DNA of 64,000 nucleotides from an uncultured Pseudomonas sp. (GCF_913777995.1 NZ_CAJYVE010000008.1:1-64000); one strand, 5' to 3'; shown: positions 1 to 14,911, counted from the stretch's first letter. Notes: generated from the letters alone by a model not told the origin. Made by a program: numbers and translations.

Positions 1-69
1 CAGTGAAACGACACATCGCCGATGGTAGTGTGGGGCTTCCCCATGTGAGAGTAGGTCATCGTCAAGATT
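1..69 (+). rRNA. rrf: 5S ribosomal RNA, 3' part
   Basis: The first about 69 bases match the 3' half of a Pseudomonas 5S rRNA (segments such as CATCGCCGATGGTAGTGTGG and CCCCATGTGAGAGTAGG). The 5' part lies outside the window, so an rRNA operon ends here, just upstream of birA as in other pseudomonads. The exact 3' end is an estimate from family length. Confidence 0.93.
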
Positions 70-76
70 AAACACC

Positions 77-110
77 AAAACCCCTGATCGCTCTGCGGTC
101 AGGGGTTTTG
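77..110 (+). terminator. Rho-independent terminator of the rRNA operon
   Basis: AAAACCCCTGA and TCAGGGGTTTT form a stem over a short loop, followed by further T-rich sequence. It directly follows the 5S gene. Confidence 0.85.
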
Positions 111-199
111 CTTTTGCGCCGGGAAAAAGGCGGCCGGGTTTCTATGCATCGCCGGCCTGCGTGGCTATCATGCGTGCCTCTTTGCCAGGCGATAAGTTC

Positions 200-1159
200 A
201 TGCTCACATTGCTAAAACTCCTTGCCGACGGCGAGTTTCACTCCGGTGAGGTTTTGGGTGAGGAGTTGGGGATCAGTCGAAGCGCTGTGTGGAAGCAGTT
301 GCAGCAGATGGTTGCGGAGCTGGGTGTCGAAGTGCACAAGGTCCGGGGCCGCGGTTACCGGCTTGCCAACCCGCTCTCCCTTCATGATGTGGCTGTGATC
401 CAGGCAGCCGGCACGCCTCCTGGATGGTCTGTAGTTGCCCTTGAGAGTGTCGACTCCACGAATGCCGAGGCGGCTAGGCTGATTGCTTCCGATATCGCCC
501 TTCCGGCCCTGGTCGTTGCCGAACGGCAGACTGCCGGAAGGGGGCGTCGAGGGCGGCAGTGGATAAGTCCTTTCGCAGAGAACCTCTATTTCAGTGTGCT
601 GCTTCGCATAGAGGGCGGTATGCGCCAGCTCGAAGGGCTGAGCCTGTTGGTTGGCCTGGCGGTCGTGGAAGTGCTTCGCGAGACCGGCGTAGCGGCCGCT
701 GGCCTCAAGTGGCCTAACGACATTCTTGTTGGGCGACGCAAGCTGGCTGGTATCCTGCTGGAGCTGATGGGGGATCCTGCCGATGTCTGTCACGTCGTCA
801 TCGGCGTGGGCATCAATGTCAACATGCAGCAGGCTGCCGAGGTTGACCAGGCCTGGACTTCTGTACGCCTGGAGACGGGGCGCCTGTCTGATCGGAACGT
901 GCTGGCCGGACGCTTGGCTGAGCGCCTGCAGATGCATTTGGCGCGTCATCAGCGGGATGGCTTCTCAGCTTTTCAGGATGAATGGGAGCGCAATCACCTC
1001 TGGCAGGGCCGGGAGGTCTCGCTATTGTCTGGTGTAGAACGCATAGAGGGGGTTGTGCTGGGCATCGACGCTCTGGGGGCCTTGCGGCTGGAGGTAAATG
1101 GTGTGGAAAAAAGTTTCAGCGGTGGTGAGCTCAGCCTGAGGTTGCGTGATGATTCTTGA
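200..1159 (+). CDS. birA: Bifunctional biotin--[acetyl-CoA-carboxylase] ligase / biotin operon repressor BirA
   Basis: Attaches biotin to the biotin carboxyl carrier protein of acetyl-CoA carboxylase and, through its N-terminal helix-turn-helix (about residues 5-35), can act as biotin-operon repressor. The biotinyl-AMP loop GRGRRGR is at about 113-119 and KWPND at about 170-174; both are family hallmarks. The frame is open from a GTG at 161, but the ATG at 200 gives the usual BirA start (MLTLLKLL) and a normal length of 319 aa. The 3' end overlaps coaX by 11 bases, so the two are co-transcribed. Confidence 0.96.
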   Translation: MLTLLKLLADGEFHSGEVLGEELGISRSAVWKQLQQMVAELGVEVHKVRGRGYRLANPLSLHDVAVIQAAGTPPGWSVVALESVDSTNAEAARLIASDIALPALVVAERQTAGRGRRGRQWISPFAENLYFSVLLRIEGGMRQLEGLSLLVGLAVVEVLRETGVAAAGLKWPNDILVGRRKLAGILLELMGDPADVCHVVIGVGINVNMQQAAEVDQAWTSVRLETGRLSDRNVLAGRLAERLQMHLARHQRDGFSAFQDEWERNHLWQGREVSLLSGVERIEGVVLGIDALGALRLEVNGVEKSFSGGELSLRLRDDS

Positions 1160-1898
1160 ACTCGATTGTGGCAATAGCTTCATCAAGTGGCGTGTCACGG
1201 AAAAGGATAATGACGCAATCCGTGCGGGAGGCGTGGTTGACTCCGATGACGCGCTCGTGGAGCGCCTCCAGTCGCTTGTCGGGCTTGAGCTGGCTCACTG
1301 CCGTCTGGTGAGCGTGCGTACTGTCGAGGAGACTGACAGGCTGGTAAATCTGCTGGCCCAGAGGTTTTCGCTTGCTCCTGTGCGTGCAGAGCCTGCCGAG
1401 GAACTGGCTGGTGTGAAGAATGGCTACGAGGATTACCGGCGGCTGGGGCTGGATCGCTGGCTGGCCCTGGTTGCGGGGTACCAGCTCTCTTCGCGGGCTT
1501 GCCTGGTGATCGATCTGGGCACAGCCGTGACCTCTGACTTCGTTGACCATCAAGGGCTGCATCTGGGGGGGTTCATCTGCCCAGGCATGCCCCTGATGCG
1601 CAATCAGCTGCGTACCCACACCCGGCGTATTCGTTACGACGACGAGGCGGCCATGCAAGCGCTGGAGAGCCTGGCGCCTGGTCACTCCACTGCAGAAGCG
1701 GTGGAGCGCGGTTGCTCGCTGATGCTACGGGGTTTCGTGCTGTCTCAGCTTGAGATTGCCCGCCAATACTGGGGGGATGATTTCGATGTATTCGTCACCG
1801 GTGGTGATGCTGTTTTGGTGGATGATGTCATTCCAGGGGCCAGAGTGATTCCAGACCTGGTCTTTGTCGGTCTCGCCCTGGCCTGCCCGTTACGCTGA
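1149..1898 (+). CDS. coaX: Type III pantothenate kinase CoaX
   Basis: Phosphorylates pantothenate, the first step of coenzyme A synthesis. This is the type III (ASKHA-fold) enzyme found in Pseudomonas instead of E. coli CoaA. The N-terminal phosphate loop [12 protein letters not shown], the GLDRW segment and the DLGTAVTSD motif are all present. 249 aa from the ATG at 1149; a GTG one codon earlier is also open. It overlaps the end of birA and is followed after 7 bases by the SPOR-domain gene, forming one operon. Confidence 0.95.
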   Translation: MILELDCGNSFIKWRVTEKDNDAIRAGGVVDSDDALVERLQSLVGLELAHCRLVSVRTVEETDRLVNLLAQRFSLAPVRAEPAEELAGVKNGYEDYRRLGLDRWLALVAGYQLSSRACLVIDLGTAVTSDFVDHQGLHLGGFICPGMPLMRNQLRTHTRRIRYDDEAAMQALESLAPGHSTAEAVERGCSLMLRGFVLSQLEIARQYWGDDFDVFVTGGDAVLVDDVIPGARVIPDLVFVGLALACPLR

Positions 1899-1905
1899 GG
1901 TTTTC

Positions 1906-2331
1906 ATGCGCTGGCTATTTCTTCTGCTGTTGATGCTGAACATCTTCTATTACCTGTGGCACCAGCAGGAGGCGCCGCTGCGTGCCAAGGAGGTCATTCC
2001 GCTGTCCATGGCCCGTTCGGGGCAGCAGGATATTCGCCTGCTCAGTGAGTCGGGTGTGGGTGGTGCCCGGGAGCCCAAGCCGGAGTGTCAGTATCTCGGA
2101 GGCTTTACGAAGGCTGACGACATAAAGGCACTGGAGCAGCGCCTGACAAGCCTGGATATCCGTGCGCAATATCACGTGCAGCAGTCTGCAGGTGGAAATG
2201 TCTATTGGGTACAGATCAACCCTGAAAGTCGGCGGTTGGTGGGGGAGGAGTTACTAGGGCAATTGACGCATGATTTCGCCCAGTTAAAAAATCGCGTTAT
2301 TTCTTGCGAAGGGGTTGCAGACCTGAATTAG
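1906..2331 (+). CDS. SPOR-domain membrane protein
   Basis: 141 aa with one N-terminal membrane segment (about residues 2-14) and a C-terminal SPOR-like domain (about 65-140) of the kind that binds denuded septal peptidoglycan. Start chosen at the ATG at 1906, which places the hydrophobic segment at the N terminus; the frame is open from 1864 but that would overlap coaX. Third gene of the birA-coaX unit; its 3' end overlaps the tRNA promoter. The cellular role is inferred from the domain only. Confidence 0.8.
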   Translation: MRWLFLLLLMLNIFYYLWHQQEAPLRAKEVIPLSMARSGQQDIRLLSESGVGGAREPKPECQYLGGFTKADDIKALEQRLTSLDIRAQYHVQQSAGGNVYWVQINPESRRLVGEELLGQLTHDFAQLKNRVISCEGVADLN

Positions 2332-2343
2332 TTTGCATAGAAT
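2315..2343 (+). promoter_or_regulatory. Upstream sigma70-type promoter of the tRNA cluster
   Basis: TTGCAG, 17-base spacer, TAGAAT, then a GC-rich discriminator (GGCGCCCGC) typical of stringently controlled stable-RNA promoters. It overlaps the end of the SPOR gene. Confidence 0.65.
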
Positions 2344-2430
2344 GGCGCCCGCTTCGCAGCGATGTGTAAACAAAGTTGAGAAGCAAAATGAGTCAACGCA
2401 TGTAACCTCAAGATTTAATTGAGAAAATGG

Positions 2431-2459
2431 TTGACAAGAGGGTGGCAGAGATTGATAAT
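2431..2459 (+). promoter_or_regulatory. Strong promoter directly upstream of tRNA-Tyr
   Basis: Perfect -35 TTGACA, 17-base spacer, GATAAT. The expected start is about 7 bases before the tRNA-Tyr 5' end. With the promoter at 2315 this gives tandem promoters. Confidence 0.75.
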
Positions 2460-2473
2460 GCCGCCACAGCTCA

Positions 2474-2558
<85 letters not shown>

Positions 2559-2583
2559 GATTCAGCGCGAACTGCTTGATTGC

Positions 2584-2657
<74 letters not shown>

Positions 2658-2683
2658 GGTTTGTGGTTCATGCTAAAAGTTTC

Positions 2684-2759
2684 GCTCTTGTAGCTCAGTT
2701 GGTAGAGCACACCCTTGGTAAGGGTGAGGTCAGCGGTTCAAATCCGCTCAAGAGCTCCA
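2684..2759 (+). tRNA. tRNA-Thr (GGT)
   Basis: Acceptor GCTCTTG/CAAGAGC, anticodon GGT (CTTGGTAAG), GGTTCAAATCC T-arm and encoded CCA. In many pseudomonads a tuf gene follows; here a terminator follows. Confidence 0.96.
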
Positions 2760-2766
2760 TTATCAG

Positions 2767-2797
2767 AGGCAGATATGCAAATATCTGCCTTTGTTTT
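2767..2797 (+). terminator. Terminator of the Tyr-Gly-Thr tRNA transcript
   Basis: Perfect 10-bp stem AGGCAGATAT/ATATCTGCCT with a GCAA tetraloop, then TTGTTTT. It lies where tufB would begin in other species. Confidence 0.85.
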
Positions 2798-2883
2798 AAG
2801 CGGTGACGTGCGCCTTGTGCGTTTCGCTTGAGCCTTCTTTGGGGTGTGCCAGCAGCCATGTTGGTCGGTTCTCAAAAAGGGTG

Positions 2884-2912
2884 TTGAAAAAATCTAGTCG
2901 GGTCAGCATAAT
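2884..2912 (+). promoter_or_regulatory. Promoter of tRNA-Trp - secE - nusG
   Basis: TTGAAA, 17-base spacer, CATAAT, 21 bases before tRNA-Trp. Confidence 0.7.
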
Positions 2913-2933
2913 GGTCGGCCTGATTTTGCTTTT

Positions 2934-3009
2934 AGGTCAGTAGCTCAATTGGCAGAGCGACGGTCTCCAAAACCGTAGGTTGGGGGTTCGATTCCCTCCT
3001 GACCTGCCA
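2934..3009 (+). tRNA. tRNA-Trp (CCA)
   Basis: Acceptor AGGTCAG/CTGACCT, anticodon CCA (TCTCCAAAA), GGTTCGATTCC T-arm and encoded CCA. Upstream of secE as in other gammaproteobacteria. Confidence 0.96.
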
Positions 3010-3052
3010 GATTCTCTCGATATCTGGCTTTCTTTTCACAGGATCTCCGTAG

Positions 3053-3421
3053 ATGAATCCCAAGGCTGAAGCATCAGACTCTCGCTTTGACCTGCTGAAG
3101 TGGCTCCTGGTAGTCGTTCTGGTGGTCGTGGGTGTTGTCGGTAATCAGTATTACTCGGCCCAGCCGATCCTGTACCGCGTTCTTGCTCTCCTCGTGATCG
3201 GTGCTGCTGCAGCCTTCATTGCGCTCCAGACCGGCAAGGGCAAGGCTTTCTTTACTCTCGCAAAGGAAGCGCGTGCAGAGATCCGTAAAGTCGTATGGCC
3301 TACGCGCCAGGAGACTGGCCAGACTACGCTGATCGTCGTGGTTGTGGTTCTGGTTATGGCGCTGCTGTTGTGGGGGCTCGATTCCCTGCTCGGTTGGCTT
3401 GTTTCCTTGATAGTTGGCTAA
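3053..3421 (+). CDS. secE: Preprotein translocase subunit SecE
   Basis: Inner-membrane subunit that clamps SecY in the SecYEG channel. 122 aa with three hydrophobic segments (about 15-33, 38-58 and 92-120). The conserved amphipathic stretch before the last one (EARAEIRKVVWPTRQET) is the family signature. Followed after 9 bases by nusG. Confidence 0.96.
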   Translation: MNPKAEASDSRFDLLKWLLVVVLVVVGVVGNQYYSAQPILYRVLALLVIGAAAAFIALQTGKGKAFFTLAKEARAEIRKVVWPTRQETGQTTLIVVVVVLVMALLLWGLDSLLGWLVSLIVG

Positions 3422-3430
3422 GGGTGTCTC

Positions 3431-3964
3431 GTGGCTAAGCGTTGGTACGTCGTTCATGCTTACTCGGGTTACGAGAAGCATGTCATGCGCTCGCTGATCG
3501 AGCGCGTAAAGCTGGCAGGCATGGAAGATGGCTTCGGCGAAATTCTGGTCCCCACTGAAGAAGTGGTAGAGATGCGCAACGGCCAGAAGCGCAAGAGCGA
3601 GCGTAAGTTCTTCCCTGGCTATGTGCTTGTCCAGATGGAAATGAACGAGGGGACCTGGCACTTGGTCAAGGATACCCCGCGCGTCATGGGTTTCATTGGT
3701 GGTACTGCCGACAAGCCGGCGCCCATCACTGACAAGGAGGCTGAGGCCATCCTGCGTCGCGTTGCCGATGGCAGCGACAAGCCCAAGCCGAAGACCTTGT
3801 TCGAGCCGGGCGAAGTGGTCCGCGTTACCGACGGTCCGTTCGCCGACTTCAACGGTTCGGTCGAAGAGGTTAACTACGAAAAGAGCCGCATTCAGGTTGC
3901 CGTGCTCATTTTCGGTCGCTCTACCCCGGTAGAGCTGGAGTTCAGTCAGGTCGAGAAGGTCTGA
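3431..3964 (+). CDS. nusG: Transcription termination/antitermination protein NusG
   Basis: 177 aa, GTG start. The N-terminal NGN domain ([13 protein letters not shown] at the start, FPGYVLVQM in the middle) binds RNA polymerase. The C-terminal KOW domain ([16 protein letters not shown]) contacts Rho or ribosomal protein S10. Downstream is a terminator, so secE-nusG form their own unit with tRNA-Trp. Confidence 0.97.
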   Translation: MAKRWYVVHAYSGYEKHVMRSLIERVKLAGMEDGFGEILVPTEEVVEMRNGQKRKSERKFFPGYVLVQMEMNEGTWHLVKDTPRVMGFIGGTADKPAPITDKEAEAILRRVADGSDKPKPKTLFEPGEVVRVTDGPFADFNGSVEEVNYEKSRIQVAVLIFGRSTPVELEFSQVEKV

Positions 3965-3982
3965 TCGAACTGGAATCCCCCA

Positions 3983-4012
3983 CCCCGCAGCCGAAGGCTG
4001 TGGGGTTTTTTC
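3983..4012 (+). terminator. Terminator after nusG
   Basis: CCCCGCAGCC/GGCTGTGGGG stem with GAA loop followed by a run of Ts; separates nusG from rplK. Confidence 0.85.
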
Positions 4013-4081
4013 GTCACTGGGATATATGCGTAACAACCGGGGAGCCTTCATTGGCGTTCGAACCCGTAACTGGAGTGCCTC

Positions 4082-4513
4082 ATGGCCAAGAAAATCTCTG
4101 CGTACATCAAGCTGCAAGTGAAAGCCGGTCAGGCTAACCCTAGCCCACCCGTTGGTCCTGCTCTGGGTCAGCACGGTGTAAACATCATGGAATTCTGCAA
4201 AGCGTTCAACGCCCGTACTCAGGGTCTTGAGCCAGGTCTGCCGACTCCAGTGATCATCACCGTCTACAGCGACCGTAGCTTCACCTTCGAAACCAAGAGC
4301 ACCCCTGCTTCGGTTCTGCTGAAAAAAGCAGCGGGCCTGACCAGCGGTTCGGCTCGTCCTAACACCGTTAAGGTTGGCACCGTTACCCGTGCACAGCTGG
4401 AAGAGATCGCCAAGACCAAGAGCGCTGATCTGACTGCTGCTGACCTCGATGCGGCCGTGCGTACCATCGCCGGTTCCGCTCGCAGTATGGGCCTTAACGT
4501 GGAGGGTGTGTAA
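4082..4513 (+). CDS. rplK: 50S ribosomal protein L11
   Basis: 143 aa; binds the GTPase-associated region of 23S rRNA. N-terminal [20 protein letters not shown] with the proline pair typical of L11, and the C-terminal RNA-binding domain ([17 protein letters not shown]). The stop codon overlaps the rplA start (TAATG), a sign of translational coupling. Confidence 0.98.
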   Translation: MAKKISAYIKLQVKAGQANPSPPVGPALGQHGVNIMEFCKAFNARTQGLEPGLPTPVIITVYSDRSFTFETKSTPASVLLKKAAGLTSGSARPNTVKVGTVTRAQLEEIAKTKSADLTAADLDAAVRTIAGSARSMGLNVEGV

Positions 4514-5208
4514 TGGCTAAGTTGACCAAGCGTCAAAAGGCAATCGCCAGCAAGCTCGAAGCTGGCAAGGTCTACAACTTCGTTGACGCCGCTTCCCTGC
4601 TGGCCGAACTGTCGACCGTCAAGTTCAACGAGTCTTTCGACGTTGCCGTTAACCTGGGCGTCGATCCTCGTAAATCCGACCAGGTCGTACGTAGCGCTAC
4701 CGTTCTGCCTCACGGCACCGGTAAGACCGTTCGCGTAGCCGTGTTCACCCAGGGCCCAGCTGCTGAAGCTGCTCTGGCTGCCGGTGCCGACCGCGTAGGT
4801 ATGGACGATCTGGCTGCAGAAATGAAAGCCGGCGACCTGAACTACGACGTAGTCATCGCTTCCCCTGACGCCATGCGTGTTGTGGGTCAGCTGGGTCAGG
4901 TTCTGGGTCCTCGCGGCCTGATGCCTAACCCGAAAGTAGGTACCGTAACTCCAGACGTGGCTGGCGCCGTCAAGAACGCCAAGGCCGGTCAGGTTCGCTA
5001 CCGTACCGACAAGAACGGCATCATCCACACCTCCGTTGGCAAGGTCGGCTTCGACGCCGTCAAGCTGAAGGAAAACGTTGAAGCCCTGATCGCTGATCTG
5101 AAGCGTATCAAGCCAGCTTCTTCGAAAGGTATCTACGTCAAGCGCGTAACCCTGAGCACCACCATGGGCCCAGGTCTGGTCATCGATCAGAGCTCGCTGG
5201 ACGCGTAA
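4513..5208 (+). CDS. rplA: 50S ribosomal protein L1
   Basis: 231 aa; forms the mobile L1 stalk near the E site and in E. coli represses its own rplKA mRNA. Family motifs include [15 protein letters not shown] and the C-terminal [10 protein letters not shown]. It starts inside the rplK stop codon. Confidence 0.98.
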   Translation: MAKLTKRQKAIASKLEAGKVYNFVDAASLLAELSTVKFNESFDVAVNLGVDPRKSDQVVRSATVLPHGTGKTVRVAVFTQGPAAEAALAAGADRVGMDDLAAEMKAGDLNYDVVIASPDAMRVVGQLGQVLGPRGLMPNPKVGTVTPDVAGAVKNAKAGQVRYRTDKNGIIHTSVGKVGFDAVKLKENVEALIADLKRIKPASSKGIYVKRVTLSTTMGPGLVIDQSSLDA

Positions 5209-5404
5209 CACGCGATGGCGCGGTACGCCGCGCCATCCACATGATTGGGGTCCCTGCCTGGCGGGGGCTGTCCAAGACCGTAGGCGACGCAAGTCTTAAA
5301 CCACAAGCCTACGCAGATGGTGCTCCCGGTTCCTTACCGAATCAGACACCAAAACGACATCCGGCTCCGGCTGGATGAAACGGTAACAAGCAGGAGTTAA
5401 ACCC
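5209..5404 (+). promoter_or_regulatory. Leader of the rplJL-rpoBC transcript (L10 leader region)
   Basis: The 196-base gap before rplJ holds a perfect 10-bp hairpin directly after the rplA stop (GATGGCGCGG/CCGCGCCATC, loop TACG, 5214-5237). Further down are paired segments GTAGGC (about 5281) and GCCTAC, consistent with the L10(L12) autoregulatory leader known in this position. The leader assignment rests on position and pairing, not on a covariance search. Confidence 0.65.
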
Positions 5405-5905
5405 GTGGCAATTAAACTCGAAGACAAGAAGGCCATCGTCGCTGAAGTCAACGAGGCTGCCAAAGCTGCTCTGTCCGCTGTCGTGGCTGATGCCCGTGGT
5501 GTGACAGTAGGCGCTATGACCGGACTCCGTAAAGAGGCTCGTGAAGCTGGCGTTTACGTACGTGTCGTACGTAACACCCTGCTCAAGCGCGCTGTTGCTG
5601 ACACTGAATACAGTGTCCTCAACGATGCGTTCACCGGCCCGACCTTGATCGCGTTCTCCAACGAGCACCCGGGCGCTGCTGCCCGTCTGTTCAAGGAATT
5701 CGCCAAAGGTCAGGACAAGTTCGAGATCAAGGCAGCTGCGTTCGAGGGCAAGTTCCTCGCAGCTAATCAGATCGACGTACTGGCAAGCCTGCCGACCCGC
5801 GACGAAGCCATTGCACAGCTGATGAGCGTTATTCAAGGCGCTACCAGCAAGCTGGCTCGTACTCTGGCGGCCATTCGCGACCAGAAAGAAGCGGCTGCAG
5901 CCTGA
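5405..5905 (+). CDS. rplJ: 50S ribosomal protein L10
   Basis: 166 aa, GTG start after AGGAG. It is the base of the L12 stalk: the N-terminal part binds 23S rRNA and L11, and the C-terminal helix carries L12 dimers. Opening [17 protein letters not shown] and [10 protein letters not shown] are L10 hallmarks. It probably represses its own leader. 78 bases before rplL. Confidence 0.98.
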   Translation: MAIKLEDKKAIVAEVNEAAKAALSAVVADARGVTVGAMTGLRKEAREAGVYVRVVRNTLLKRAVADTEYSVLNDAFTGPTLIAFSNEHPGAAARLFKEFAKGQDKFEIKAAAFEGKFLAANQIDVLASLPTRDEAIAQLMSVIQGATSKLARTLAAIRDQKEAAAA

Positions 5906-5983
5906 GGCTGAAAGCTCTTCTCACGCGTTTTTGTTTATTTCGATGGTCGCGTAGGCCGTCCCCCAATTCAGGAAATTTGAGTC

Positions 5984-6355
5984 ATGTCCATCTCTCAAGA
6001 AGATATCCTTAACGCCGTTGCCGAGATGTCCGTTCTGCAAGTCGTAGAACTGATCAAGGCCTTCGAAGAGAAGTTCGGTGTTACCGCTGCTGCCGCCGTT
6101 GCTGCTGGTCCAGCTGCTGGCGCTGCTGCTGCTGTTGAAGAGCAGACCGAGTTCAACGTTGTTCTGGCTGAAGCCGGCGACAAGAAAGTGAACGTGATCA
6201 AGGCAGTTCGTGAACTGACCGGTCTGGGCCTGAAAGAAGCCAAGGCTGCCGTTGACGGCGCTCCAGCTACCGTTCTGGAAGGCGTTGACAAAGCCACCGC
6301 CGACAAGGCTAAGGCTGCTCTGGAAGAAGCAGGCGCTAAAGTCGAGCTGAAATAA
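5984..6355 (+). CDS. rplL: 50S ribosomal protein L7/L12
   Basis: 123 aa stalk protein recruiting translational GTPases. N-terminal dimerisation domain, Ala-rich hinge (about 36-54), and C-terminal domain with [15 protein letters not shown]. Codon use is strongly biased, as expected of a highly expressed gene. Confidence 0.98.
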   Translation: MSISQEDILNAVAEMSVLQVVELIKAFEEKFGVTAAAAVAAGPAAGAAAAVEEQTEFNVVLAEAGDKKVNVIKAVRELTGLGLKEAKAAVDGAPATVLEGVDKATADKAKAALEEAGAKVELK

Positions 6356-6401
6356 GCATCGACCTTGAGCGTCCAGCCCAAGCGTTGAGCAGAAGGCTGA
6401 T

Positions 6402-6430
6402 GGCTGGTGGCTTTTGCCACCGGCCTTTTT
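6402..6430 (+). terminator. Partial terminator/attenuator between rplL and rpoB
   Basis: GGCTGGTGGC, loop TTTT, GCCACCGGCC, then TTTTT. As in E. coli, a hairpin here would lower rpoBC transcription relative to rplJL. The rest of the gap to rpoB shows no gene. Confidence 0.75.
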
Positions 6431-6574
6431 CCGTTATAGACGTGTGGCAAGGCCGCCCTCTATAACGTGCAGGTACCACCGACACGGTGGCGCAAACCAA
6501 GAAGGTTTGCAGATTTTCTGGCTGCTTCCGTCGGGAGGAGCCAAACAGGCAGGTGACCAAGCTGGGGAACGCTG

Positions 6575-9500
6575 ATGGCTTACTCATACACTGAGAAAAA
6601 ACGTATCCGCAAGGACTTTAGCAAGTTGCCGGACGTAATGGATGTGCCGTATCTCCTGGCCATCCAGCTGGATTCGTATCGTGAATTCCTGCAGGCGGGA
6701 GCGACCAAAGATCAGTTCCGCGACGTCGGTCTGCATGCAGCCTTCAAATCCGTTTTCCCGATCATCAGCTACTCCGGCAATGCTGCCCTGGAGTACGTAG
6801 GTTATCGCTTGGGCGAACCGGCATTTGATGTCAAGGAGTGCGTGCTGCGTGGCGTGACTTACGCCGTACCGCTGCGGGTCAAGGTTCGTCTGATCATTTT
6901 CGACAAAGAATCGTCGAACAAAGCGATCAAGGACATCAAAGAGCAAGAAGTCTACATGGGTGAAATTCCCCTGATGACTGAAAACGGTACCTTCGTCATC
7001 AACGGTACCGAGCGTGTAATCGTGTCCCAGCTGCACCGTTCGCCTGGTGTGTTCTTCGACCACGACCGTGGCAAGACTCACAGCTCCGGCAAGCTGCTGT
7101 ACTCCGCTCGCATCATTCCATACCGCGGTTCCTGGCTGGACTTCGAGTTCGACCCGAAGGACTGCGTATTCGTGCGTATCGACCGTCGCCGCAAACTGCC
7201 GGCGTCCGTACTGCTGCGCGCGCTCGGCTACACCACCGAACAGGTGCTGGATGCCTTCTACACCACCAACGTATTCCATGTGCGCGAGCAAGGCCTGAGC
7301 CTGGAGCTGGTGCCTCAGCGTCTGCGTGGTGAAGTCGCCGTCCTGGACATCAAGGACGAGAGCGGCAAGGTTATTGTCGAGCAGGGTCGCCGTATCACTG
7401 CCCGTCACATCAACCAGCTGGAAAAAGCCGGTATCAAAGAGCTGGAAGTGCCCCTGGAATACGTTCTGGGTCGCACCACCGCCAAGGTCATCGTGCATCC
7501 GGCTACCGGCGAGATCATCGCCGAGTGCAATACCGAGCTGACCACCGACCTGCTGGCCAAGATCGCCAAGGCCCAGGTGGTTCGCATCGAGACCCTGTAC
7601 ACCAACGACATCGACTGCGGTCCGTTCATCTCCGACACGCTGAAGATCGACTCCACCAGCAACCAACTGGAAGCTCTGGTCGAGATCTACCGCATGATGC
7701 GTCCTGGCGAGCCGCCAACCAAGGATGCCGCCGAGACCCTATTCAACAACCTGTTCTTCAGTGCCGAGCGCTACGACCTGTCTGCCGTCGGCCGCATGAA
7801 GTTCAACCGTCGTATCGGTCGCACCGAAATCGAAGGTTCGGGTGTGCTGTGCAAGGAAGACATCGTCGAGGTTCTCAAGACCCTGGTCGACATCCGTAAC
7901 GGCAAAGGTATCGTCGATGACATCGACCACCTGGGTAACCGTCGCGTGCGTTGCGTTGGCGAGATGGCCGAGAACCAGTTCCGTGTGGGCCTGGTGCGCG
8001 TCGAGCGTGCGGTCAAGGAACGTCTGTCGATGGCCGAAAGCGAAGGCCTGATGCCTCAGGACCTGATCAACGCCAAGCCGGTCGCGGCAGCGGTGAAGGA
8101 GTTCTTCGGTTCCAGCCAGCTGTCGCAGTTCATGGACCAGAACAACCCGCTGTCCGAGATCACCCACAAGCGCCGTGTCTCCGCTCTCGGCCCAGGTGGT
8201 CTGACTCGTGAACGCGCCGGCTTCGAAGTCCGTGACGTACACCCGACCCACTACGGCCGTGTGTGCCCGATCGAGACCCCTGAAGGTCCGAACATCGGTC
8301 TGATCAACTCCCTGGCGGCTTATGCCCGCACCAACCAGTACGGCTTCCTGGAAAGCCCGTACCGCGTGGTGAAAGATGGCCTGGTCACCGACGAGATCGT
8401 GTTCCTGTCGGCGATCGAAGAAGCCGACCACGTCATCGCCCAGGCTTCGGCCACGATGAACGAGAAGCAGGAGCTGATCGACGAGCTGGTTGCCGTTCGT
8501 CACCTGAACGAATTCACCGTCAAGGCACCTGCCGACGTCACCCTGATGGACGTCTCGCCCAAGCAGGTTGTCTCGGTTGCAGCCTCGCTGATTCCGTTCC
8601 TCGAGCACGACGACGCCAACCGTGCGTTGATGGGTTCGAACATGCAGCGTCAAGCCGTTCCAACCCTGCGTGCCGACAAGCCGCTGGTGGGTACCGGTAT
8701 GGAGCGTAACGTGGCCCGCGACTCCGGCGTTTGCGTCGTGGCGCGTCGTGGCGGCGTGATCGATTCCGTGGATGCCAGCCGTATCGTGGTCCGCGTGGCC
8801 GACGACGAAGTCGAGACCGGCGAAGCCGGTGTGGATATCTACAACCTGACCAAGTACACCCGTTCGAACCAGAACACCTGCATCAACCAGCGTCCGCTGG
8901 TGAACCGCGGTGATGTGGTTCAGCGTGGCGACATCATGGCCGACGGCCCGTCCACCGACATGGGTGAGCTGGCTCTGGGTCAGAACATGCGCATCGCGTT
9001 CATGGCGTGGAACGGCTTCAACTTCGAAGACTCCATCTGCCTGTCCGAGCGTGTGGTTCAGGAAGACCGCTTCACCACCATCCACATTCAGGAACTGACC
9101 TGTGTGGCGCGTGACACCAAGCTTGGCCCAGAAGAAATCACCGCGGACATCCCGAACGTGGGTGAGGCTGCGCTGAACAAGCTGGACGAAGCCGGTATCG
9201 TCTACGTCGGTGCCGAAGTGGCCGCTGGCGACATCCTGGTCGGCAAGGTCACGCCAAAAGGCGAAACCCAGCTGACTCCGGAAGAGAAACTGCTGCGCGC
9301 GATCTTCGGTGAGAAGGCCAGCGACGTCAAAGACACCTCGCTGCGCGTACCAACCGGTACCAAGGGCACCGTCATCGACGTCCAGGTGTTCACCCGTGAC
9401 GGCGTAGAGCGTGACTCCCGCGCGCTGTCCATCGAGAAGGCGCAGCTGGACGAGATCCGCAAGGACCTCAACGAAGAGTTCCGCATTGTCGAAGGCGCGA

Positions 9501-10648
9501 CCTTCGAGCGTCTGCGTTCTGCCCTGGTGGGTCGTACCGTGGAAGGTGGTGCCGGCCTGAAGAAAGGCCAGGAAATCACCGACGAGATCCTCAACGGTCT
9601 GGAGCATGGTCAGTGGTTCAAACTGCGCATGACCGAAGACGCGCTGAACGAACAGCTGGAAAAAGCCCAGGCCTACATCGTCGACCGTCGTCGTCTGCTG
9701 GACGACAAGTTCGAAGACAAGAAGCGCAAGCTGCAGCAAGGCGATGACCTGGCTCCAGGCGTACTGAAGATCGTCAAGGTCTACCTGGCTATCCGCCGTC
9801 GTATCCAGCCGGGCGACAAGATGGCCGGTCGTCACGGTAACAAGGGTGTGGTCTCGGTGATCATGCCGGTCGAAGACATGCCGCACGACGCCAACGGTAC
9901 TCCGGTGGACATCGTACTGAACCCGTTGGGCGTACCTTCGCGTATGAACGTCGGTCAGATCCTCGAAACCCACCTGGGCCTCGCGGCCAAGGGCCTGGGC
10001 GAGAAGATCAACCGCATGCTCGAAGAGCAGCGCAAGGTCATCGAGCTGCGCAAGTTCCTGGCCGAGATCTACAACGAGATCGGTGGTCGCCAGGAAAACC
10101 TCGACAGCTTCTCCGATCAGGAGATCCTGGATCTGGCGAAGAACCTGCGCAACGGCGTTCCTATGGCCACCCCGGTATTCGACGGTGCCAAAGAGCGTGA
10201 GATCAAGGCGATGCTGCGTCTGGCAGACATGCCTGACAGCGGTCAGATGCAGCTGTTCGATGGCCGTACCGGCAACAAGTTCGAGCGCGCTGTCACCGTT
10301 GGCTACATGTACATGCTGAAACTGAACCACCTGGTGGACGACAAGATGCACGCGCGTTCCACGGGTTCCTACAGCCTGGTTACCCAGCAGCCGCTGGGTG
10401 GTAAGGCGCAGTTCGGTGGTCAGCGTTTCGGGGAGATGGAAGTCTGGGCGCTGGAAGCATACGGCGCGGCTTACACTCTGCAGGAAATGCTCACAGTGAA
10501 GTCGGACGACGTGAACGGCCGTACCAAGATGTACAAGAACATCGTGGATGGTGATCACCGTATGGAGCCGGGCATGCCCGAGTCCTTCAACGTGTTGATC
10601 AAAGAGATCCGTTCTCTCGGTATCGATATCGATCTGGAAACCGAATAA
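6575..10648 (+). CDS. rpoB: DNA-directed RNA polymerase subunit beta
   Basis: 1357 aa core subunit forming one side of the catalytic cleft. The rifampicin region (about residues 508-540, [20 protein letters not shown]) is wild type at the common resistance positions that I can read. [12 protein letters not shown] and the C-terminal beta-beta' interface ([20 protein letters not shown]) are intact. Followed by rpoC after 63 bases. Confidence 0.99.
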   Translation: MAYSYTEKKRIRKDFSKLPDVMDVPYLLAIQLDSYREFLQAGATKDQFRDVGLHAAFKSVFPIISYSGNAALEYVGYRLGEPAFDVKECVLRGVTYAVPLRVKVRLIIFDKESSNKAIKDIKEQEVYMGEIPLMTENGTFVINGTERVIVSQLHRSPGVFFDHDRGKTHSSGKLLYSARIIPYRGSWLDFEFDPKDCVFVRIDRRRKLPASVLLRALGYTTEQVLDAFYTTNVFHVREQGLSLELVPQRLRGEVAVLDIKDESGKVIVEQGRRITARHINQLEKAGIKELEVPLEYVLGRTTAKVIVHPATGEIIAECNTELTTDLLAKIAKAQVVRIETLYTNDIDCGPFISDTLKIDSTSNQLEALVEIYRMMRPGEPPTKDAAETLFNNLFFSAERYDLSAVGRMKFNRRIGRTEIEGSGVLCKEDIVEVLKTLVDIRNGKGIVDDIDHLGNRRVRCVGEMAENQFRVGLVRVERAVKERLSMAESEGLMPQDLINAKPVAAAVKEFFGSSQLSQFMDQNNPLSEITHKRRVSALGPGGLTRERAGFEVRDVHPTHYGRVCPIETPEGPNIGLINSLAAYARTNQYGFLESPYRVVKDGLVTDEIVFLSAIEEADHVIAQASATMNEKQELIDELVAVRHLNEFTVKAPADVTLMDVSPKQVVSVAASLIPFLEHDDANRALMGSNMQRQAVPTLRADKPLVGTGMERNVARDSGVCVVARRGGVIDSVDASRIVVRVADDEVETGEAGVDIYNLTKYTRSNQNTCINQRPLVNRGDVVQRGDIMADGPSTDMGELALGQNMRIAFMAWNGFNFEDSICLSERVVQEDRFTTIHIQELTCVARDTKLGPEEITADIPNVGEAALNKLDEAGIVYVGAEVAAGDILVGKVTPKGETQLTPEEKLLRAIFGEKASDVKDTSLRVPTGTKGTVIDVQVFTRDGVERDSRALSIEKAQLDEIRKDLNEEFRIVEGATFERLRSALVGRTVEGGAGLKKGQEITDEILNGLEHGQWFKLRMTEDALNEQLEKAQAYIVDRRRLLDDKFEDKKRKLQQGDDLAPGVLKIVKVYLAIRRRIQPGDKMAGRHGNKGVVSVIMPVEDMPHDANGTPVDIVLNPLGVPSRMNVGQILETHLGLAAKGLGEKINRMLEEQRKVIELRKFLAEIYNEIGGRQENLDSFSDQEILDLAKNLRNGVPMATPVFDGAKEREIKAMLRLADMPDSGQMQLFDGRTGNKFERAVTVGYMYMLKLNHLVDDKMHARSTGSYSLVTQQPLGGKAQFGGQRFGEMEVWALEAYGAAYTLQEMLTVKSDDVNGRTKMYKNIVDGDHRMEPGMPESFNVLIKEIRSLGIDIDLETE

Positions 10649-10711
10649 CACGTGACGTGAATGGGAGCAGGGCGGTACTGCCTGCTCCTTGCTCCGCCAG
10701 GAGGAAAGGCC

Positions 10712-14911
<4,200 letters not shown>

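Noticed and set aside
7739..10651. 970-aa open frame antisense to rpoB
   Set aside because: Shadow of the biased rpoB codons; low-complexity His/Val/Gln-rich product, no ribosome binding site, no known family.
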